Positions 25,398-38,500 of a stretch of DNA of 64,000 bases are shown here, piece by piece. Under the pieces are notes generated by a model. That model had not been told where the DNA came from. It saw only the letters and a program-made list of their open reading frames with translations, and did no database searches. The DNA comes from Haliclystus octoradiatus (Eukaryota > Cnidaria > Staurozoa > Stauromedusae > Haliclystidae): the NCBI GenBank assembly GCA_916610825.1, contig OU744447.1, positions 27,230,561 to 27,294,560 on the forward strand, written 5' to 3'. Position numbers and translations under genes: made by a program. Numbering within the stretch: the first letter of the stretch is position 1; each line of letters opens with the position of its first letter.

Positions 25398-26939
25398 GAA
25401 TTGCGCATTGCTTCCAAGATGGAAAATTACTTTTCTGAATATTGTGGCTTCTTGGGAATTCTGTAATGTTCCAAACGTCCTAGAGTGTTCTTTTGACAAA
25501 TTGGCCTAATCAATATGAATTGGGAATTATTTCAAAGCTTGTAAATAACTCTTTAGAAATTTCCGGTCACTTTGCAATTATGGAATGCATCAAACATCAC
25601 AGACTGTTCTTTGGACAAACAGGCTTCATCATGATAAATTGCGCATTGTTTCAATGCGCTTAAATTTCTTCTCTATAATTTGCGGCTTCCTTGGAATTAG
25701 GGAATGTTTAAGCATGGCAAAGTGTTGTTTCGACAAGCAGGCCTCAATATGGAGAATTGCACATTCTTTCAATGCTTGTAAATGGCTTTTCTGTTATTTG
25801 CAATTTCTTTGGAATTAAGAAATATTCTAAGCAAGGCAAAGAGCTCTTTCGACAAACTGACCTCTCTATAGAGAATTGGGCACAGATTTATTCCTTCAAA
25901 ACAACTATTTTGAAATTAGCTGTTTCTTGGGAATTCTATAATTTTATAGCATCGCAATGTCTTCTATGGACAAAGGGGCTCCTCTATCGTGAATTGCGCA
26001 TTGCTTCCAAGATGGAAAATTGCTTTTCTAAAATTTGCAGCTTCTTGGGAATTCTGTAATGTTTCAAACGTCCTATAGTGTTCTTTTGACAAATTGGCCT
26101 AATCAATATGAATTGCGCATTGTTTCAATGCTTGTAAATGGCTTTTCTGTAAGTTGCAATTTCTTTGGAAATAAGAAATATTCTAAGCAAGGTAAAGAGC
26201 TCTTTCCACAAACTGACCTCTCTATAGAGAATTGGCAACAGATTTAATCCTTCAAAACAATTATTTTGAAATTTGCAGTTTCTTGGGAATTCTATAATTT
26301 TATAGCATCGCAATTCCTTCTATGGACAAAGGGGCTCCTCTATCGTGAATTGCGCATTGCTTCCAAGATGGAAAATTGCTTTTCTGAATATTGTGGCTTC
26401 TTGGGAATTCTGTAACGTTCCAAACGTCCTAGAGTGTTCTTTTGACAAATTGGACTAATCAATATGAATTGGGAATTATTTCCAAGCTTGTAAATAACTC
26501 TTTAGAAATTTCCGGTCACTTTGCAATTATGGAATGCATCAAGCATCACAGACTGTTCTTTGGACAAACAGGCTTCATCATGATGAATTGCCCATTGTTT
26601 CAATGCGCTTAAATTTCTTCTCTGTAATTTGCGGCTTCCTTGGAATTAGGGAATGTTTAAGCATCGCAAAGTGTTGTTTCGACAAGCAGGCCTCAATATG
26701 GAGAATTGCACATTCTTTCAATGCTTGTAAATGGCTTTTCTGTTATTTGCAATTTCTTTGGAATTAAGAAATATTCTAAGCAAGGGAAAGAGCTATTTCG
26801 ACAAACTGACCTCTCTATAGATGATTGGACACAGATTTAATCCTTCAAAACAACTATTTTGAAATTTGCAGTTTCTTGGGAATTCTATAATTTTATAGCA
26901 TCGCAATTTCTTCTATGGACAAAGGGGCTCCTCTATCGT
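25398..26939 (+). repeat. First domain-2 type units: 8-mer plus 5-mer
   Basis: 25398-26346 is an 8-mer and 26347-26939 a 5-mer. The domain-2 set of markers starts here: AAATTAGCTG in E, TTTGCAGC in the 3-mer A, GTAAGTTGCAATTTC in the 3-mer D, GGCAACAG in the 3-mer E, and TCAATATGGAGAATTGC at the C/D junction. In 26347 the B starts GGAATTATTTCCAAGC and C starts GCCCATTG. Confidence 0.9.
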
Positions 26940-28578
26940 GAATTGCGCATTGCTTCCAAGATGGAAAATTGCTTTTCTGAATATTGTGGCTTCTTGGGAA
27001 TTCTGTAATGTTCCAAACGTCCTAGAGTGTTCTTTTGACAAATTGGCCTGATCAATATGAATAGGGAATTATTTCAAAGCTTGTAAATAGCTCTTTAGAA
27101 ATTTCCGCCACTTTGGAATTATGGAATGCATGAAGCATAACAGACTGTTCTTTGGACAAACAGGCTTCATCATGATGAATTGCGCATTGTTTCAATGCAC
27201 TTAAATTTCTTCTCTGTAATTAGCGGTTTCTCTGGAATTAGGGAATGTTTAAGCATCACAAAGTGTTGATTCGACAAGCAGGCCTCAATATAGAGATGTA
27301 AATAGCTCATTAAAAAATTCCGGTCTGTTTAGAATTATGGAATGCATCAAGCATCACACAGTGTTCTTTGGACAAACAGGCTTCATCATTAAGAATTGCG
27401 CATTGTTTCAATGCTTGTAAATGGCTTTTCTGTTATTTGCAATTTCTTTGGAATTAAGAAATATTCTAAGCAAGGCAAAGAGCTCTTTCGACAAACTGAC
27501 CTCTCTATAGAGAATTAGGCACAGATTTAATCCTACAAAACAATTATTTTGTAATTTGCTGTTTCTCGGGAATTCTATAATTTTATAGCATCCCAATGTC
27601 TTCTATGGACAAAGGAGCTCCTCTATCGTGAATTTCGCATTGCTTCCAAGATGGAAAATTGCTTTTCTAAAATTTGCAGCTTCTTGGGAATTCTGTAATG
27701 TTTCAAACGTCCTATAGTGTTCTTTTGACAAATTGGCCTAATCAATATGAATTGCGCATTGTTTCAATGCTTGTAAATGGCTTTTCTGTAATTTGCAATT
27801 TCTTTGGAAATAAGAAATATTCTAAGCAAGGCAAAGAGCTCTTTCCACAAACTGACCTCTCTATAGAGAATTGGGCACAGATTTAATCCTTAAAAACAGC
27901 AATTTTGAAATTTGCAGTTTCTTGGGAATTCTATAATTTTATAGCATCGCAATTTCTTCTATGGACAAAGGGGCTCCTCTATCGTGAATTGCGCATTGCT
28001 TCAAAGATGGAAAATTACTTTTCGGAATATTGTGGCTTCTTGGGAATTCTGTAATGTTCCAAACGTCCTAGAGTGTTCTTTTGACAAATTTGCCTAATCA
28101 ATATGAATTGGGAATTATTTCAAAGCTTGTAAATAACTCTTTAGAAATTTCCGGTCACTTTGCAATTATGGAATGCATCAAGCATCACAGACTGTTCTTT
28201 GGACAAACAGGCTTCATCATGATGAATTGCGCATTGTTTCAATGCGCTTAAATTTCTTCTCTGTAATTTGCGGCTTCCTTGGAATTAGGGAATGTTTAAG
28301 CATGGCAAAGTGTTGTTTCGACAAGCAGGCCTCAATATGGAGAATTGCACATTCTTTCAATGCTTGTAAATGGCTTTTCTGTTATTTGCAATTTCTTTGG
28401 AATTAAGAAATATTCTAAGCAAGGCAAAGAGCTCTTTCGACAAACTGACCTCTCTATAGAGAATTGGGCACAGATTTAATCCTTCAAAACAACTATTTTG
28501 AAATTAGCTGTTTCTTGGGAATTCTATAATTTTATAGCATCGCAATGTCTTCTATGGACAAAGGGGCTCCTCTATAGT
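26940..28578 (+). repeat. First copy of a 1,639-bp repeat: 9-mer (A B C Bt D E A D E) + 5-mer
   Basis: 26940-27985 is a 1,046-bp unit with monomers at 26940 (A), 27059 (B, 118 bp, TTTCCGCCAC), 27177 (C), 27295 (Bt), 27393 (D), 27512 (E), then ADE. 27986-28578 is a 5-mer. The pair recurs at 28579-30217. Confidence 0.92.
27295..27392 (+). repeat. Truncated monomer Bt (98 bp), reference copy
   Basis: A B-like monomer that lacks about 21 bp just after its first two bases. C ends in AATATAG and runs through AGATGTAAATAGCTCATT into TTCCGGTCTG, then GGAATGCATCAAGCATCACAC. It ends CATCATTAAGAATTGC rather than the CATGATGAATTGC of B. Sequence divergence from B is clear, so it is a separate monomer lineage and not a one-off deletion. 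It sits only between C and D, in the 690- and 1,046-bp units and in the diverged edge. Confidence 0.92.
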
Positions 28579-30217
28579 GAATTGCGCATTGCTTCCAAGA
28601 TGGAGAATTGCTTTTCTGAATATTGTGGCTTCTTGGGAATTCTGTAATGTTCCAAACGTCCTAGAGTGTTCTTTTGACAAATTGGCCTGATCAATATGAA
28701 TAGGGAATTATTTCAAAGCTTGTAAATAGCTCTTTAGAAATTTCCGCCACTTTGGAATTATGGAATGCATGAAGCATCACAGACTGTTCTTTTGACAAAC
28801 AGGCTTCATCATGATGAATGGCGCATTGTTTCAATGCACTTAAATTTCTTCTCTGTAATTAGCGGTTTCTCTGGAATTAGGGAATGTTTAAGCATCACAA
28901 AGTGTTGATTCGACAAGCAGGCCTCAATATAGAGATGTAAATAGCTCATTAAAAAATTCCGGTCTGTTTGGAATTATGGAATGCATCAAGCATCACACAG
29001 TGTTCTTTGGACAAACAGGCTTCATTATTAATAATTGCGCATTGTTTCAATGCTTGTAAATGGCTTTTCTGTTATTTGCAATTTCTTTGGAATTAAGAAA
29101 TATTCTAAGCAAGGCAAAGAGCTCTTTCGACAAACTGACCTCTCTATAGAGAATTGGGCACAGATTTAATCCTACAAAACAATTATTTTGTAATTTGCTG
29201 TTTCTTGGGAATTCTATAATTTTATAGCATCCCAATGTCTTCTATGGACAAAGGAGCTCCTCTATCGTGAATTTCGCATTGCTTCCAAGATGGAAAATTG
29301 CTTTTCTAAAATTTGCAGCTTCTTGGGAATTCTGTAATGTTTCAAACGTCCTATAGTGTTCTTTTGACAAATTGGCCTAATCAATATGAATTGCGCATTG
29401 TTTCAATGCTTGTAAATGGCTTTTCTGTGATTTGCAATTTCTTTGGAAATAAGAAATATTCTAAGCAAGGCAAAGAGCTCTTTCCACAAACTGACCTCTC
29501 TATAGAGAATTGGGCACATATTTAATCCTTCAGAACAGCAATTTTGAAATTTGCAGTTTCTTGGGAATTCTATAATTTTATAGCATCGCAATTTCTTCTA
29601 TGGACAAAGGGGTTCCTCTATCGTGAATTGCGCATTGCTTCCAAGATGGAAAATTACTTTTCTGAATATTGTGGCTTCTTGGGAATTCTGTAATGTTCCA
29701 AACGTCCTAAAGTGTTCTTTTGACAAATTGGCCTAATCAATATGAATTGGGAATTATTTCAAAGCTTGTAAATAACTCTTTAGAAATTTCCGGTCACTTT
29801 GCAATTATGGAATGCATCAAGCATCACAGACTGTTCTTTGGACAAACAGGCTTCATCATGATGAATTGCGCATTGTTTCAATGCGCTTAAATTTCTTCTC
29901 TGTAATTTGTGGCTTCCTTGGAATTAGGGAATGTTTAAGCATGGCAAAGTGTTGTTTCGACAAGCAGGCCTCAATATGGAGAATTGCACATTCTTTCAAT
30001 GCTTGTAAATGGCTTTTCTGTTATTTGCAATTTCTTTGGAATTAAGAAATATTCTAAGCAAGGCAAAGAGCTCTTTCGACAAACTGACCTCTCTATAGAG
30101 AATTGGGCACAGATTTAATCCTTCAAAACAACTATTTTGAAATTAGCTGTTTCTTGGGAATTCTATAATTTTATAGCATCGCAATGTCTTCTATGGACAA
30201 AGGGGCTCCTCTATCGT
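28579..30217 (+). repeat. Second copy of the 1,639-bp repeat
   Basis: 28579-29624 is a 9-mer with Bt, and 29625-30217 is a 5-mer that belongs to the 8-mer 29625-30573. It matches the first copy with scattered differences such as GAATGGCGC near 28817 and TTCATTATTAATAATTGC near 29022. Confidence 0.88.
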
Positions 30218-31518
30218 GAATTGCGCATTGCTTCCAAGATGGAAAATTGCTTTTCTAAAATTTGCAGCTTCTTGGGAATTCTGTAATGTTTCAAACGTCC
30301 TATAGTGTTCTTTTGACAAATTGGCCTAATCAATATGAATTGCGCATTGTTTCAATGCTTGTAAATGGCTTTTCTGTAAGTTGCAATTTCTTTGGAAATA
30401 AGAAATATTCTAAGCAAGGCAAAGAGCTCTTTCCACAAACTGACCTCTCTATAGAGAATTGGCAACAGATTTAATCCTTCAAAACAATTATTTTGAAATT
30501 TGCAGTTTCTTGGGAATTCTATAATTTTATAGCATCGCAATTTCTTCTATGGACAAAGGGGCTCCTCTATCGTGAATTGCGCATTGCTTCCAAGATGGAA
30601 AATTGCTTTTCTGAATATTGTGGCTTCTTGGGAATTCTGTAACGTTCCAAACGTCCTAGAGTGTTCTTTTGACAAATTGGACTAATCAATATGAATTGGG
30701 AATTATTTCCAAGCTTGTAAATAGCTCTTTAGAAATTTCCGGTCACTTTGTAATTATGGAATGCATCAAGCATCACAGACTGTTCTTTGGACAAACAGGC
30801 TTCATCATGATGAATTGCCCATTGTTTCAATGCGCTTAAATTTCTTCTCTGTAATTTGCGGCTTCCTTGGAATTAGGGAATGTTTAAGCATCGCAAAGTG
30901 TTGTTTCGACAAGCAGGCCTCAATATGGAGAATTGCACATTCTTTCAATGCTTGTAAATGGCTTTTCTGTTATTTGCAATTTCTTTGGAATTAAGAAATA
31001 TTCTAAGCAAGGCAAAGAGCTCTTTCGACAAACTGACCTCTCTATAGAGAATTGGGCACAGATTTAATCCTTCAAAACAACTATTTTGAAATTAGCTGTT
31101 TCTTGGGAATTCTATAATTTTATAGCATCGCAATGTCTTCTATGGACAAAGGGGCTCCTCTATCGTGAATTGCGCATTGCTTCCAAGATGGAAAATTGCT
31201 TTTCTAAAATTTGCAGCTTCTTGGGAATTCTGTAATGTTTCAAACGTCCTATAGTGTTCTTTTGACAAATTGGCCTAATCAATATGAATTGCGCATTGTT
31301 TCAATGCTTGTAAATGGCTTTTCTGTTGCAATTTCTTTGGAAATAAGAAATATTCTAAGCAAGGCAAAGAGCTCTTTCCACAAACTGACCTCTCTATAGA
31401 GAATTGGCAACAGATTTAATCCTTCAAAACAATTATTTTGAAATTTGCAGTTTCTTGGGAATTCTATAATTTTATAGCATCGCAATTTCTTCTATGGACA
31501 AAGGGGCTCCTCTATCGT
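30218..31518 (+). repeat. 3-mer and 945-bp 8-mer with a 4-bp deletion
   Basis: 30218-30573 is the ADE closing the unit that began at 29625. 30574-31518 is an 8-mer 945 bp long. Its 3-mer D reads CTTTTCTGTTGCAATTTC where relatives read CTTTTCTGTAAGTTGCAA, so four bases are missing near 31326. Confidence 0.9.
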
Positions 31519-32585
31519 GAATTGCGCATTGCTTCCAAGATGGAAAATTGCTTTTCTGAATATTGTGGCTTCTTGGGAATTCTGTAACGTTCCAAACGTC
31601 CTAGAGTGTTCTTTTGACAAATTGGACTAATCAATATGAATTGGGAATTATTTCCAAGCTTGTAAATAGCTCTTTAGAAATTTCCGGTCACTTTGTAATT
31701 ATGGAATGCATCAAGCATCACAGACTGTTCTTTGGACAAACAGGCTTCATCATGATGAATTGCCCATTGTTTCAATGCGCTTAAATTTCTTCTCTGTAAT
31801 TTGCGGCTTCCTTGGAATTAGGGAATGTTTAAGCATCGCAAAGTGTTGTTTCGACAAGCAGGCCTCAATATGGAGAATTGCACATTCTTTCAATGCTTGT
31901 AAATGGCTTTTCTGTTATTTGCAATTTCTTTGGAATTAAGAAATATTCTAAGCAAGGCAAAGAGCTCTTTCGACAAACTGACCTCTCTATAGAGAATTGG
32001 GCACAGATTTAATCCTTCAAAACAACTATTTTGAAATTAGCTGTTTCTTGGGAATTCTATAATTTTATAGCATCGCAATGTCTTCTATGGACAAAGGGGC
32101 TCCTCTATCGTGAATTGCGCATTGCTTCCAAGATGGAAAATTGCTTTTCTAAAATTTGCAGCTTCTTGGGAATTCTGTAATGTTTCAAACGTCCTATAGT
32201 GTTCTTTTGACAAATTGGCCTAATCAATATGAATTGCGCATTGTTTCAATGCGCTTAAATTTCTTCTCTGTAATTTGCGGCTTCCTTGGAATTAGGGAAT
32301 GTTTAAGCATCGCAAAGTGTTGTTTCGACAAGCAGGCCTCAATATAGAGAATTGCGCATTGTTTCAATGCTTGTAAATGGTTTTTCTGTAATTTGCAATT
32401 TCTTTGGAATTAAGAAATATTCTAAGCAAGGGAAAGAGCTCTTTCGACAAACTGACCTCTCTATAGATGATTGGACACAGATTTAATCCTTCAAAACAAC
32501 TATTTTGAAATTTGCAGTTTCTTGGGAATTCTATAATTTTATAGCATCGCAATTTCTTCTATGGACAAAGGGGCTCCTCTATCGT
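31519..32585 (+). repeat. Chimeric 9-mer ABCDE + A C D E (1,067 bp)
   Basis: The 5-mer is regular (31519-32111). The second half runs A (32112-32230), C (32231-32348), D and E (32349-32585), with no B. The junction is at the shared monomer start: 3-mer A ends in ATCAATATGAATTGCGC and continues directly as C (GTTTCAATGCGCTTAAATT). The D that follows has the form ATGGTTTTTCTG with AAGGGAAAGAGC, and E starts GATTGGACACAG. Recombination therefore preserved monomer phase while changing monomer order. Confidence 0.92.
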
Positions 32586-35529
32586 GAATTGCGCATTGCT
32601 TCCAAGATGGAAAATTGCTTTTCTGAATATTGTGGCTTCTTGGGAATTCTGTAATGTTCCAAACGTCCTAGAGTGTTCTTTTGACAAATTGGCCTGATCA
32701 ATATGAATAGGGAATTATTTCAAAGCTTGTAAATAGCTCTTTAGAAATTTCCGCCACTTTGGAATTATGGAATGCATGAAGCATCACAGACTGTTCTTTG
32801 GACAAACAGGCTTCATCATGATGAATTGCGCATTGTTTCAATGCACTTAAATTTCTTCTCTGTAATTAGCGGTTTCTCTGGAATTAGGGAATGTTTAAGC
32901 ATCACAAAGTGTTGATTCGACAAGCAGGCCTCAATATAGAGATGTAAATAGCTCATTAAAAAATTCCGGTCTGTTTGGAATTATGGAATGCATCAAGCAT
33001 CACACAGTGTTCTTTGGAGAAACAGGCTTCATCATTAAGAATTGCGCATTGTTTCAATGCTTGTAAATGGCTTTTCTGTTATTTGCAATTTCTTTGGAAT
33101 TAAGAAATATTCTAAGCAAGGCAAAGAGCTCTTTCGACAAACTGACCTCTCTATAGAGAATTGGGCACAGATTTAATCCTACAAAACAATTATTTTGTAA
33201 TTTGCTGTTTCTTGGGAATTCTATAATTTTATAGCATCCCAATGTCTTCTATGGACAAAGGAGCTCCTCTATCGTGAATTTCGCATTGCTTCCAAGATGG
33301 AAAATTGCTTTTCTAAAATTTGCAGCTTCTTGGGAATTCTGTAATGTTTCAAACGTCCTATAGTGTTCTTTTGACAAATTGGCCTAATCAATATGAATTG
33401 CGCATTGTTTCAATGCTTGTAAATGGCTTTTCTGTAATTTGCAATTTTTTTGGAAATAAGAAATATTCTAAGCAAGGCAAAGAGCTCTTTCCACAAACTG
33501 ACCTCTCTATAGAGAATTGGGCACAGATTTAATCCTTCAAAACAGCAATTTTGAAATTTGCAGTTTCTTGGGAATTCTATAATTTTATAGCATCGCAATT
33601 TCTTCTATGGACAAAGGGGCTCCTCTATCGTGAATTGCGCATTGCTTCCAAGATGGAAAATTACTTTTCTGAATATTGTGGCTTCTTGGGAATTCTGTAA
33701 TGTTCCAAACGTCCTAGAGTGTTCTTTTGACAAATTGGCCTAATCAATATGAATTGGGAATTATTTCAAAGCTTGTAAATAACTCTTTAGAAATTTCCGG
33801 TCACTTTGCAATTATGGAATGCATCAAGCATCACAGACTGTTCTTTGGACAAACAGGCTTCATCATGATGAATTGCGCATTGTTTCAATGCGCTTAAATT
33901 TCTTCTCTGTAATTTGCTGCTTCCTTGGAATTAGGGAATGTTTAAGCATGGCAAAGTGTTGTTTCGACAAGCAGGCCTCAATATGGAGAATTGCACATTC
34001 TTTCAATGCTTGTAAATGGCTTTTCTGTTATTTGCAATTTCGTTGGAATTAAGAAATATTCTAAGCAAGGCAAAGAGCTCTTTCGACAAACTGACCTCTC
34101 TATAGAGAATTGGGCACAGATTTAATCCTTCAAAACAACTATTTTGAAATTAGCTGTTTCTTGGGAATTCTATAATTTTATAGCATCGCAATGTCTTCTA
34201 TGGACAAAGGGGCTCCTCTATCGTGAATTGCGCATTGCTTCCAAGATGGAAAATTGCTTTTCTAAAATTTGCAGCTTCTTGGGAATTCTGTAATGTTTCA
34301 AACGTCCTATAGTGTTCTTTTGACAAATTGGCCTAATCAATATGAATTGCGCATTGTTTCAATGCTTGTAAATGGCTTTTCTGTAAGTTGCAATTTCTTT
34401 GGAATTAAGAAATATTCTAAGCAAGGCAAAGAGCTCTTTCCACAAACTGACCTCTCTATAGAGAATTGGCAACAGATTTAATCCTTCAAAACAATTATTT
34501 TGAAATTTGCAGTTTCTTGGGAATTCTATAATTTTATAGCATCGCAATTTCTTCTATGGACAAAGGGGCTCCTCTATCGTGAATTGCGCATTGCTTCCAA
34601 GATGGAAAATTGCTTTTCTGAATATTGTGGCTTCTTGGGAATTCTGTAACGTTCCAAACGTCCTAGAGTGTTCTTTTGACAAATTGGACTAATAAATATG
34701 AATTGGGAATTATTTCCAAGCTTGTAAATAGCTCTTTAGAAATTTCCGGTCACTTTTTAATTATGGAATGCATCAAGAATCACAGACTGTTCTTTGGACA
34801 AACAGGCTTCATCATGATGAATTGCCCATTGTTTCAATGCGCTTAAATTTCTTCTCTGTAATTTGCGGCTTCCTTGGAATTAGGGAATGTTTAAGCATCG
34901 CAAAGTGTTGTTTCGACAAGCAGGCCTCAATATGGAGAATTGCACATTCTTTCAATGCTTGTAAATGGCTTTTCTGTTATTTGCAATTTCTTTGGAATTA
35001 AGAAATATTCTAAGCAAGGCAAAGAGCTCTTTCGACAAACTGACCTCTCTATAGAGAATTGGGCACAGATTTAATCCTTCAAAACAACTATTTTGAAATT
35101 AGCTGTTTCTTGGGAATTCTATAATTTTATAGCATCGCAATGTCTTCTATGGACAAAGGGGCTCCTCTATCGTGAATTGCGCATTGCTTCCAAGATGGAA
35201 AATTGCTTTTCTAAAATTTACAGCTTCTTGGGAATTCTGTAATGTTTCAAACGTCCTATAGTGTTCTTTTGACAAATTGGCCTAATCAATATGAATTGCG
35301 CATTGTTTCAATGCTTGTAAATGGCTTTTCTGTAAGTTGCAATTTCTTTGGAAATAAGAAATATTCTAAGCAAGGGAAAGAGCTCTTTCGACAAACTGAC
35401 CTCTCTATAGATGATTGGACACAGATTTAATCCTTCAAAACAACTATTTTGAAATTTGCAGTTTCTTGGGAATTCTATAATTTTATAGCATCGCAATTTC
35501 TTCTATGGACAAAGGGGCTCCTCTATCGT
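32586..35529 (+). repeat. 9-mer with Bt and two 8-mers leading into the superblocks
   Basis: 32586-33631 is a 1,046-bp unit, 33632-34580 and 34581-35529 are 8-mers. Unit 34581 carries the address labels ATAAATATGAATTGGG, TTTTTAATTATGG and CATCAAGAATCACAG. These recur in the last unit of superblocks 1 and 3 (40588 and 50607). Unit 34581 is therefore the visible right end of an earlier superblock-like repeat. Confidence 0.9.
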
Positions 35530-38500
35530 GAATTGCGCATTGCTTCCAAGATGGAAAATTGCTTTTCTGAATATTGTGACTTCTTGGGAATTCTGTAATG
35601 TTCCAAACGTCCTAGAGTGTTCTTTTGACAAATTGGCCTGATCAATATGAATAGGGAATTATTTCAAAGCTTGTAAATAGCTCTTTAGAAATTTCCGCCA
35701 CTTTGGAATTATGGAATGCATGAAGCATCACAGACTGTTCTTCGGACAAACAGGCTTCATCATGATGAATTGCGCATTGTTTCAATGCACTTAAATTTCT
35801 TCTCTGTAATTAGCGGTTTCTCTGGAATTAGGGAATGTTTAAACATCACAAAGTGTTGATTCGACAAGCAGGCCTCAATATAGAGATGTAAATAGCTCAT
35901 TAAAAAATTCCGGTCTGTTTGGAATTATGGAATGCATCAAGCATCACACAGTGTTCTTTGGACAAACAGGCTTCATCATTAAGAATTGCGCATTGTTTCA
36001 ATGCTTGTAAATGGCTTTTCTGTTATTTGCAATTTCTTTGGAATTAAGAAATATTCTAAGCAAGGCAAAGAGCTCTTTCGACAAACTGACCTCTCTATAG
36101 AGAATTGGGCACAGATTTAATCCTACAAAACAATTATTTTGTAATTTGCTGTTTCTTGGGAATTCTATAATTTTATAGCATCCCAATGTCTTCTATGGAC
36201 AAAGGAGCTCCTCTATCGTGAATTGCGCATTGCTTCCAAGATGGAAAATTACTTTTCTGAATATTATGGCTTCTTGGGAATTCTGTAATGTTCCAAACGT
36301 CCTAGAGTGTTCTTTTGACAAATTGGCCTAATCAATATGAATTGGGAATTATTTCAAAGCTTGTAAATAACTCTTTAGAAATTTCCGGTCACTTTGCAAT
36401 TATGGAATGCATCAAGCATCACAGACTGTTCTTTGGACAAACAGGCTTCATCATGATGAATTGCGCATTGTTTCAATGCGCTTAAATTTCTTCTCTGTAA
36501 TTTGCGGCTTCCTTGGAATTAGGGAATGTTTAAGCATGGCAAAGTGTTGTTTCGACAAGCAGGCCTCAATATGGAGAATTGCACATTCTTTCAATGCTTG
36601 TAAATGGCTTTTCTGTTATTTGCAATTTCTTTGGAATTAAGAAATATTCTAAGCAAGGCAAAGAGCTCTTTCGACAAACTGACCTCTCTATAGAGAATTG
36701 GGCACAGATTTAATCCTACAAAACAATTATTTTGTAATTTGCTGTTTCTTGGGAATTCTATAATTTTATAGCATCCCAATGTCTTCTATGGACAAAGGAG
36801 CTCCTCTATCGTGAATTTCGCATTGCTTCCAAGATGGAAAATTGCTTTTCTAAAATGTGCAGCTTCTTGGGAATTCTGTAATGTTTCAAACATCCTATAG
36901 TGTTCTTTTGACAAATTGGCCTAATCAATATGAATTGCGCATTGTTTCAATGCTTGTAAATGGCTTTTCTGTAATTTGCAATTTCTTTGGAAATAAGAAA
37001 TATTCTAAGCAAGGCAAAGAGCTCTTTCCACAAGCTGACCTCTCTATAGAGAATTGGGCACAGATTTAATCCTTCAAAACAGCAATTTTAAAATTTGCAG
37101 TTTCTTGGGAATTCTATAATTTTATAGCATCGCAATTTCTTCTATGGACAAAGGGGTTCCTCTATCGTGAATTGCGCATTGCTTCCAAGATGGAAAATTA
37201 CTTTTCTGAATATTGTGGCTTCTTGGGAATTCTGTAATGTTCCAAACGTCCTAGAGTGTTCTTTTGACAAATTGGCCTAATCAATATGAATTGGGAATTA
37301 TTTCAAAGCTTGTAAATAACTCTTTAGAAATTTCCGGTCACTTTGCAATTATGGAATGCATCAAGCATCACAGACTGTTCTTTGGACAAACAGGCTTCAT
37401 CATGATGAATTGCGCATTGTTTCAATGCGCTTAAATTTCTTCTCTGTAATTTGCGGCTTCCTTGGAATTAGGGAATGTTTAAGCATGGCAAAGTGTTGTT
37501 TCGACAAGCAGGCCTCAATATGGAGAATTGCACATTCTTTCAATGCTTGTAAATGGCTTTTCTGTTATTTGCAATTTCTTTGGAATTAAGAAATATTCTA
37601 AGCAAGGCAAAGAGCTCTTTCGACAAACTGACCTCTCTATAGAGAATTGGGCACAGATTTAATCCTTCAAAACAACTATTTTGAAATTAGCTGTTTCTTG
37701 GGAATTCTATAATTTTATAGCATCGCAATGTCTTCTATGGACAAAGGGGCTCCTCTATCGTGAATTGCGCATTGCTTCCAATATGGAAAATTGCTTTTCT
37801 AAAATTTGCAGCTTCTTGGGAATTCTGTAATGTTTCAAACGTCCTATAGTGTTCTTTTGACAAATTGGCCTAATCAATATGAATTGCGCATTGTTTCAAT
37901 GCTTGTAAATGGCTTTTCTGTAAGTTGCAATTTCTTTGGAAATAAGAAATATTCTAAGCAAGGCAAAGAGCTCTTTCCACAAACTGACCTCTCTATAGAG
38001 AATTGGCAACAGATTTAATCCTTCAAAACAATTATTTTGAAATTTGCAGTTTCTTGGGAATTCTATAATTTTATAGCATCGCAATTTCTTCTATGGACAA
38101 AGGGGCTCCTCTATCGTGAATTGCGCATTGCTTCCAAGATGGAAAATTGCTTTTCTGAATATTGTGGCTTCTTGGGAATTCTGTAACGTTCCAAACGTCC
38201 TAGAGTGTTCTTTTGACAAATTGGACTAATCAATATGAATTGGGAATTATTTCCAAGCTTGTAAATAGCTCTTTAGAAATTTCCGGTCACTTTGTAATTA
38301 TGGAATGCATCAAGCATCACAGACTGTTCTTTGGACAAACAGGCTTCATCATGATGAATTGCACATTCTTTCAATGCTTGTAAATGGCTTTTCTGTTATT
38401 TGCAATTTCTTTGGAATTAAGAAATATTCTAAGCAAGGCAAAGAGCTCTTTCGACAAACTGACCTCTCTATAGAGAATTGGGCACAGATTTAATCCTTCA

